Source of the DNA: Chionoecetes opilio
Lineage: Eukaryota; Arthropoda; Malacostraca; Decapoda; Majidae
Reading direction: 5' to 3'
NCBI GenBank assembly: GCA_016584305.1
Contig: JACEEZ010013998.1
Span: 1-64,000 of the forward strand
DNA length: 64,000 nt
Part shown: positions 56,404 to 64,000 of the stretch, piece by piece
Layout of the letters: the number at the start of each line of letters is the position of its first letter
Numbering within the stretch: position 1 is the first letter of the stretch
Translations under genes and position numbers: made by a program
Notes under the pieces: generated by a model
The model's input: the letters and a program-made list of their open reading frames with translations, nothing else
What the model was told of the DNA's origin: nothing
Databases searched by the model: none

Positions 56404-57009
56404 GTACGTATGCCACCGCGACACACACACACAACCACACATTTAATGCGTTTTTTTCTGTTTATACATTTGGTGAGTGCACAATTGTGGAACTCACAGC
56501 ACAGATTCTAGCCAGTCATTATCAACAAGCGTATTATTTATTATACAGTAATACGTACCCTACAGTCCTACATAGCTGCCCGCGTAGTAGCTACCACACT
56601 GCTGAGAGCGGATGTTACGTAAGAAATATGAAAGAATCATAGGAATGAATGATATCAACAACTATCACTACCACTACTTTCACTACCACTAATATTACTA
56701 CTCCCATGCACTACTACTACTACAAACAACTGGAACCTATGCAATATAAGATAAACAAAACAGATAGACAGTAACCCTATTCATGAATAAATGAATACAG
56801 TATATGCATATCAACGAATATATCAACTCACTGATCAGTAGATTAACTATGTGACCTCAATCTCCGCATGTAGGGCGAAGGAAAGGAGGACACGAAAGAT
56901 AAACATCAAATTTTATCTTCTCATCTTGCCTGTTATAAGGGAAAGGGGTCCATCAGGAGGCCTTCTGGGGTATTAACTACTCGGCGGCCAGGCAAGGGGG
57001 TTGCCCCCC
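56404..57009. other. Unassigned sequence
   Basis: Contains (CACTAC)n-like short repeats at 56660-56725. No gene recognised. Confidence 0.5.
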
Positions 57010-57246
57010 TATTGCTGACACGGATCTGCACCCATTGCTGTAGCATCAGAGACCTCAGCAGTCTGGTTTCACGCCTGTTAAGTCAACAACGGACCATATC
57101 CTAGCGCTTCGTGTCCTGGTGGAACGCCGACGTGAGTTTGGACAAGAGATGCTTGCAGCCTAAGTTGATCTCAAGAAGGCGTTTGACTCAGTGCATCATG
57201 AGGCACTCTGGGACCTTCTGCGGCTTCGTGGGATTCCTGCTAGGAA
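57010..57246 (+). mobile_element. LINE (RTE-like) reverse transcriptase fragment
   Basis: Reads STTDHILALRVLVERRREFG, QEMLAA, a stop (TAA at about 57163), then VDLKKAFDSVHHEALWDLLR. VDLKKAFDSV is motif A of LINE reverse transcriptases, with the catalytic Asp. Close relatives of this sequence are abundant in decapod genomes. Cut at 57246. Confidence 0.88.
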
Positions 57247-58439
57247 TGCTGTCATGTGCTGTCATGGAGGTCGAGAGTAAGTCACTAAATCTATTGTCAT
57301 GTTTTTGTCTTCCCTCAATACATAAGCAAAGACATGTAATTCCTGAGTTAATGCCAGACTAACATGGTACATTCTTTCCACATGCATATGTTTGGCCTGT
57401 GTTAGAATAAGGTGATCCATAGTGTAGTAATGGCCATGATCCCAGGTCCTCCTCCAGTAAAGCATTAATGCAGCAGCACTGACCCGTGCACTGTTGACCT
57501 TCATCCTTGTATGTTTCCCATCCATCTGGCAAATGTAGGGGGCTTTTTGAAGACCCCCATCCCGCCCCACCCTTACTTACCTTATAACCCCTCTTGTAGC
57601 CAAGAAGGGTCTCGGTTCGACTCAAACACCCCGAGAGCTTTCAGAAAAGACGCAAACAAGGAGAAGTCTCCATCAAAAATCAAGCCCAAATTTTTGCAAA
57701 GCTCGAGGTGTCATTCAGAAGGGAAAAAAAGCACGCCCACTTTGAGACCAATGGGCCCCTCGCCGACCCCAACCCGCGTGTGGATGGTACAAGGCGGGAC
57801 ACCCATCCAAAGGGCTCAAAGGGTTCCCTCTGATCCCTGACTCTGGCTATGTTGCTCTTGATATAAATTATTATTTTAGAAGACACTGGTGTATACACTT
57901 GGTTGCCTCAAATCTTAGGGCAAAGTGAGCTCAAGCAACCGAAAGTGATCAGCGAGTACAAATTTTCTCTCACCTGGCTTTTCCGCGCTTAAAATGATAC
58001 GCCCCCTTGGCCAACGATTCTTGCATGGTTTTTAGATAGTAATTTTAATGCTTTTGCTTCCCAATTTTTAGAAAAAATTTTTTTTGTTTAATTTTATGGG
58101 ACGAGTGTAAGGATCATTGGGTAGGAGTTAGATATTAAAAACATTTTTAAAATTTTGCCCAAAACACAACTTATCAAAAATATAATTAAACTGACATTAA
58201 GTAACATCTTATCTATAACGAAATTTTTTCCAACAAGATGCGCCTAAAACTTAAGATGCTCAGAACGCTTTTAGGCATAGAATAAAAGACCATAATACAC
58301 TTGCATGGCTGAGCAGATGACAGATCAGTTAATAGTGGGGATACATTTATGACTTAATGAATCTTTTTACTTTTTTTTCAAAGACTCTTTACTGTAGCAC
58401 AATTTACTTTTTTAAAATTGCACTTTTGAATGAATTGTT
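57247..58439. other. Unassigned sequence
   Basis: Reading frames at 57262-57625 and 57511-57840 overlap on opposite strands and match no family I know. From about 57960 the sequence is AT-rich without features. Confidence 0.5.
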
Positions 58440-59460
58440 AATCTACTTCCTACTTGTCAAGGTTCTTTGGTTGTAGCTGGGGTGTGGGCCCCTTTTACAA
58501 AATCCAATAGATAATTGGGAAAACAAAAACCATTTCCCACATCACAAAAGATTTACCTTTTTTTATGTGCATCCAAATTTCAAAAATAAAAAAAAGTATT
58601 GAAAACAGCGAGTAATATATTTTACATTTTAAGGGGGGCCAAATTTCACCCTTTTTCCTTTATGGGCCGTGCCCCAGTGTTCCCCCCAAAAAATGGCCGG
58701 GGGTGCTGTCCAAAGGAGGATAAATTTTATTCAGACTAAACCTTGGGCCACAACACACTACCCGTTGCCGGCTTTTTGGTCCATATTTTCCTGAGTTTCC
58801 CCCCGCTTCATACGTCAGGAACACAATGAACGGTGTGAAGGCTGCAGCAAAAAACCCGTAAAACAAAAAGCAGAAGTGTTATCCATCCCCAAAACGAGCC
58901 AGAAAAAACGTCACAAACAAAAAAAGACAGAAGGGTAAATTGTATTTCCTTTTTAGGATTTGACTTGGGTCCTGCAGGCCCTACACACATGACCAAACCC
59001 TTTAAAGCACACTAGCACAGTACTGCCCGGGCTGAAAATAGGAAACTTGTTTAGTGTTGGACTACGCTATGCAGTTTTTTAAAATGCCACTTGTATCACG
59101 GCATCTCACATTGTCATCCCTTGTTTACCAACAGAAAAATAATAAATAAACTTATCCCATGATTAAAAAGCGGCACATTCACCTTTTTAGGGGATTAAAT
59201 CAATATTTTGATCAAAAAATTATTTCTGTCCATAAAAAAAATTGTTTCAGGGGTAGTAAAATCTTTGTTTGAGTATTTGTAATTTTCTTCACAGGAAATG
59301 ACGCCCAAAAACATTCATGGCATTTCAGATTTTAAAAAGAAATATATTTAAATTAACATACTAATAAACACACAAAAAATGACATAACTATAGTCACCTT
59401 AGGCTAAGCTGATCTTGGAGACACGCCCCCTGCCTCCTCCCCACTTTCTACGGGGAGCTG
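58440..59460 (+). repeat. Tail copy of the tandem unit without the ATCGATAA element
   Basis: 58490-58720 matches 9930-10190. From about 58672 it follows 38015-38530, and after 59213 the flanks 38530-38575 and 39291-39490. The ATCGATAA element is missing (empty site near 59257). Moderately indel-rich. Ends in the MITE at 59392. Confidence 0.7.
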
Positions 59461-59812
59461 ATGATGCCTATAATGTTTGAATTTTTACAGATTATCGTAT
59501 CATCATCCTACCAAACAACCATCCTCAATAAAAAACAGGGCCCCTTATACAGGGCAGAGCCTCTTCATACATGGGTGTAGGGATAAAAATACCAAAGGAG
59601 TTGGTACAGGTCATCTTAAAAAAAAAAAAAAAAATTTGCTATAATATGGTATTGGTGGAGTGTACGGTAGGCAGGATGTGGCAGGCGAGGAGAGAGAAGG
59701 CTGGATGAGGAGGCGAACCAAACATACGTACGAACATTACGAGTGCACCAATCATCTGCCCCGTAGAAAGGGGGCGTGGCCTCTAGATCAGGTTAGCCTA
59801 CAGCGACTAGTG
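59392..59812. mobile_element. MITE with ~55-bp inverted ends
   Basis: The left end includes CCTTAGGCTAAGCTGATCTT and CTTTCTACGGGG; the right end is the inverse (CCCCGTAGAAAG ... GATCAGGTTAGCCTACAGCG). Single left ends occur in U2 (27920-27985) and U3 (39435-39500). TSD uncertain. Confidence 0.65.
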
Positions 59813-60132
59813 AGTAAACTAATATATAAATATAAACTTTATATTTGAAATTCATCTTAGCTTTAACATTCAAATAATGACTTTGAAGATACACATCAAT
59901 GCTCCTAAATGCTTCCCTCAACCTCGTTGTTTTTCAGGCTTATACACCGTGTAGTGCACGCTCACTGCTCACAAATACATAAATGCTGATTCACTTCTTA
60001 CCTTAAAACAAGAAAATACAACCATCTGCAACAGCCACTTTCAATGCTTTTCTTCGTGATCATGACTAACCCTTACACACCAGACACACAGGATGGATGA
60101 TTAATGCACACACGGAGGCAAGATAGGCTTAA

Positions 60133-60336
60133 CCCCTTCAGACCCAGAACGTAATTTCTATTGTAATATAACTGCCATTAGACAATTTTTAGTGTATATA
60201 AGTAATGTTTTATAGATCTGACCTGTGTAGTATCCTTGTCGACGAACTAATTTGGTATATTCAGTTACTTATCGTAATTTTATGGCTAACAACAGACAAT
60301 TTTATATGGCAAATGAAAGATCTGGTCCTCAAGGGG
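60133..60336. mobile_element. 204-bp piggyBac-like MITE, TTAA target
   Basis: Starts CCCCTTCAGACCCAGA and ends TCTGGTCCTCAAGGGG; TTAA is at 60129-60132 and 60337-60340. The CCC start and TTAA target fit piggyBac. A 61-codon frame across it is accidental. Confidence 0.85.
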
Positions 60337-60740
60337 TTAAAAACTCTCATAATAAAATTTAAAAATGTCATGTTACTGAGAATGCACTAGCTTAACATAC
60401 TAATAGGAATTATAGGCCACACAATCAAACATAATGGACATTGCAAGAAAGGTGTTCTTTATACATCACTACCTCACTAGGAAGAAGTTATACTGAAAAA
60501 ATAATAATTGATTGTGATAAGTTATGATAAACTGAAGCTAGTGATTATATAGTGGCTGAGAATTAAGTGCATTAAACATTATGACCAGACTATTAGAACT
60601 ACTTTATCAATGTGACCAGCTTTAAATGTCGGAGCAAAACAATGAACTCATTCCTGTAGTTCTGTCGTTCACAAACCTACAAAATATCTTGACAAAATAT
60701 CTTTCTTAATCACCGAGAAAAAATTAAGACATTTCCACTA

Positions 60741-60967
60741 CAGTATTCCCTCAATTATACAATTTTTCCTTTTTAGTACCCTATTCTTTTTCTACGAAGG
60801 CTCTCGCTCGCTTTTACGATCGCACGAGTGATCCGTGATGTTTTCTAAGCAGCCTGCAAGCTCTAGGGCCTCAGATGCAAGCCCAAGAGAGCCAGTTTGC
60901 CTATACAATGGCTGGCTATATGACTGGGTTTACAGTAACATAACCGTCGTATAACAAGGGAATATTG
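60741..60967. mobile_element. 227-bp Tigger/mariner-like MITE, TA target
   Basis: Ends CAGTATTCCCTCAATTATAC and GTATAACAAGGGAATATTG; TA is at 60739-60740 and 60968-60969. Confidence 0.8.
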
Positions 60968-63900
60968 TATTCTTATTTTCTAAAGTTTTGATCCTATTCC
61001 ATAATCTTGCTGTTATATTTTCTCATTTCTGACGTATCCCTTTAACTTAACGGCAAAAAGAAGGCACACATGATTGAGTCATCTCGTGAATGATACAAAA
61101 AGAAGGGAGGAGATACAATCCCTTCAGACAATACAAAATCTAAGGATAAAAACTCAAGCCAGTTTCTGGTCTTGTGACACTGGTCTTTGGTTCCACCAAA
61201 CATCTCTTAGTTTACTGGTACATCTTATATAGAGAGGCAGTGTTTTCATAGAGCTTCACAGCTAAAAAATAATCACTTTTTTTCAAACTCATTCAGAACA
61301 CAAGTTAATGAAAATTCAGATAATTAAGATTAGCATAACACTTAAACCACATAGATATGGATTCATCAAATATGTAAATATTAAACACAAAATATTACTC
61401 TACCTAGTGAGTCTACTATGTACATAACTTACTACAGTTGTATTTCAAATACCAAATCATCTTGGTGAGACGTTTGTTAATTTCTAGGAAATAGGTAATT
61501 CAGAAGAAAAAAAGTTATCAAATAATTCATGCGATCTGGGTAAGCGACAACCTGTACCAGCTCTGCCAGCGTCACGAGAGTGCTGCCTCCCTCACCAGGC
61601 AGCTGCTGAGTCGGTGGCATGACTCACTAACGCGGGGCTGCGGGCAGAGCACTCTGCCCCCGGCCTACCGGGTCCCCTGCAGGCCATATGAGTAATGAAT
61701 GTTGTTAAGTAATCATTTGTTGTTCATCTGGTTTTCTAGTTCATGACATGATAAAGGACAGGCCACAAGGTGGTGGCTTCCCTCTCCCTCTGATAAACAA
61801 TGCGTCGCAGGGCAGGGGCCCGGCGGTGCCAGATACACATCATCATACACAGTGGCTGTGTGACTGGAAGATTATTTACTCTTCAAAACCAATTCTTCAA
61901 CTACAACTTCTGCCTCTCTAACAACAGTACTGTTGCCTGGGTCTTGCTACAGCAATATCTGCAGCAACATTAACTGTCTTCTTAGCTATATGCCATTAGC
62001 AATCATTAAGTATTATCAATCCTTTCAAATTTACATAAACTTCTAAAACTCGATGCTATGTATGTTTTTTGCCATTCTTCCTTCTGTTCATTGATATTTT
62101 CTAATCATATACAGTGATAACCAGATTCACACACTAGTGCAATTGCCCTGCAGTCCTTCACTCGGGCCCCATTCCTAAGCCTTCCCTTCTGGGTTGCCGT
62201 GACATGGCACCGGCAGGCAGGCGCCTCAGCACACTCATTGCACCACATTCATCTCTCCTCACTGAAGACATAATAACTTTGAGAAATAACCCTCGGCTCC
62301 TGCAGCATCAACAAGACTGTGAAGAGGACATGAAGAGTGCAGGACAAGGGGCACCGTAAGGCTACAAAAACCATGAGTCTCACTGAAGCCTCTTCATACA
62401 TGGCCACAATACAAAACTTGTGGTTAAAAGGACACATCTACACAAATGTTATTAAATGAACTGGCTTTACTTGCCTCATTCCAGTCTATTGGAGCAACAC
62501 ATCACACACCGTTTGCTTCCTAATCCTACAGGAGCTCGTCTCAGGAAGGAAAACTTGTGACCTTGGTTAGATCTTTCACATGAAAGTACAAGACTACATA
62601 AATATTGAAGAAATGATAACCAAGCTTTGGGATCACCAGCCCCCTGTCTTGAAATAAAGGGTTGGCCTCACCAAGTTCTGGTATTTTAAGAAGTCAGTTA
62701 AAAATTATGTACACATATACATATCATCTACTAAAAATATATTAACACACCACATAATCCAAGGCTCTGTTGTTGGTTTAACATGGTGGTACAAAAAGTA
62801 GCATCTCTACAAGCTTTACATTGTTCATGTCTAATTACTATTTTATGCACCATTCTGAACAGCAATATTCCACAATTTAGTGGCACCCCGTGTCTCATCA
62901 CAGCTGCCGGCCTGCCACACCACAGCCTTCCCCGCCGTCACCGTGATGCCCGGGCCTGTTGTCCCGTCACACCCGCCCGGGCACCATCGTTGTGACAGGG
63001 AAGGGAGTGCAGTGTGAGGACATCAGCCGTCATCAGACAAGTGGTTACAATTAATTCTGAAACAAAACTATTTTGAAAAAAAAGAACTACATATGTATTG
63101 TAAAAGTAAACAAAAAGGACGTCCGAGGGACAGTGCAAAGAAATCTGCAGTTGGCGATCCATTGCCTTTCAGAAATCATGCAAGTGCATGCTGCTAAAAT
63201 CACCAAATGATAGCAGAAGCTGCATACATTTCAATGTCAAATTAACTGCTCTGTTGATAACTCGTACTAACAGAAAAAAATATGTAAAGACCTTCAGCAT
63301 TATTTGTGAAAAATCTTATCCAACTGATAGAAAAGAAAAGAAAAAATAATTGTTTGTTACATTAAACTAGAAATCAAATAGATTCTAAATAATTCTGCAA
63401 AACCTGCTAAATGTAATTTTCCAAACATTCAGATAAGATGAACATGACAAAAAACTGACCTGTCTCACCTGCAGATGTAAACCTTCAACCCTTCAAGTTC
63501 CCTCTGCAATAGTCTCCACTTTAGTTCAATATTTCCCCTTGTTAACTTCTAGTCTTCCCATAAGGCTCCATCTTAGCAGAGTAATGTTAAGCCACTGATG
63601 GAAAAGTTTAGGGCATATGCAATAACTGAATGATTGCCACAACAAGTAACACAACCCGTCATGGCCTGGTGTCTTCTTCCCATGCCCCCCTGACTCATGC
63701 TCTCCAAAGGAACCATCACAACGGTACATTTCACAAATCACCATTTCAGCACATATTTCCCGACATGTCCAGGAAAACCTCTGTAGTCATTCTAGTAAAG
63801 AGTCTGCCTTTCATCAAACCCTGAGACAGACTGTTTGACCAAAATTACATAAATTTCTACAAGTTGTCTGACAGCATTGCCGGAAATCAAATACCGTGTC

Positions 63901-64000
63901 CTAGTCACTTTCTGTCCCTTGCTCAACATTTCAATCACTGATGACTGATGGGCAGCAATACAGTGGCTTGAGCAATGCAGGGAAGGCTAGGTACAGCACA

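Larger units (their letters stand above)
59813..64000. other. AT-rich sequence, no supported gene; two small MITEs
   Basis: Apart from the MITEs listed separately, I see no coding signal above background on either strand. GC-rich islands at about 61550-61690, 62150-62230 and 62895-63000 have no long conserved frame. The stretch could be intronic or the 3' untranslated region of a minus-strand gene beyond the right edge, but nothing proves it. Confidence 0.4.

Noticed and set aside
61540..63000. GC-rich patches as exons of a gene
   Set aside because: No conserved frame, no convincing splice sites, stops in all frames at short intervals.

Overview
This is nuclear DNA of an animal, almost certainly a decapod crustacean. 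The evidence is spliced genes with GT/AG introns, several arrays of the arthropod-type pentamer TTAGG, very abundant dinucleotide repeats, crustacean-style LINE reverse transcriptase fragments, and an intron-bearing alanine racemase, the enzyme that makes the D-alanine osmolyte of shrimps, crabs and crayfish. There is no bacterial, viral or plasmid organisation.

The only host gene I can assign with confidence is alanine racemase (fold-type III, PLP-dependent), present three times on the + strand. Copy 2 (32383-37790) has seven exons that join in frame into about 429 codons with all the key active-site motifs. Copy 1 (3801-6795) lacks the first exon and carries frameshifts, an early stop and a small deletion, so it is a pseudogene. 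Copy 3 (43691-48072) has single-base indels spread evenly over exons, introns and transposons, which looks more like uncorrected long-read sequence than natural decay. Copies 2 and 3 sit in a tandem repeat with a unit of about 11.5 kb (27868-39382 and 39383-about 55885). Further partial units lie at 55886-56290 and 58440-59460. The left edge of the unit abuts a hAT transposon end.

Most of the rest is mobile DNA, much of it nested with readable target-site duplications (TSDs). 0-3.5 kb: a tRNA-Val SINE and a 2.2 kb inverted-repeat element filled with minisatellites. 7.5-10 kb: a SINE split by a 1.3 kb DNA element. 10-13 kb: hAT-like elements. 13.6-17 kb: a TTAA-flanked element with a 1.7 kb microsatellite core between inverted arms. 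17-23.8 kb: a 6.8 kb TTAA-flanked element with about 135 bp terminal inverted repeats (TIRs), carrying a PIN/XPG-like nuclease gene remnant and an acidic exon resembling proteins with a P2X7-type C-terminal domain. This is the best candidate here for an undescribed system. 24-27 kb: foldback elements and simple repeats. 28-31.7 kb: two hAT elements sharing one target, then nested Tigger-like elements. 49-55 kb: a degraded Ty3/Gypsy retrotransposon on the minus strand. 57 kb: a LINE reverse transcriptase fragment. 59.8-64 kb: AT-rich sequence with two small MITEs and no gene that I can support.

Paired filled and empty sites between the duplicated units give a relative order of insertions. They also show that the units are distinct copies or strongly diverged haplotypes.
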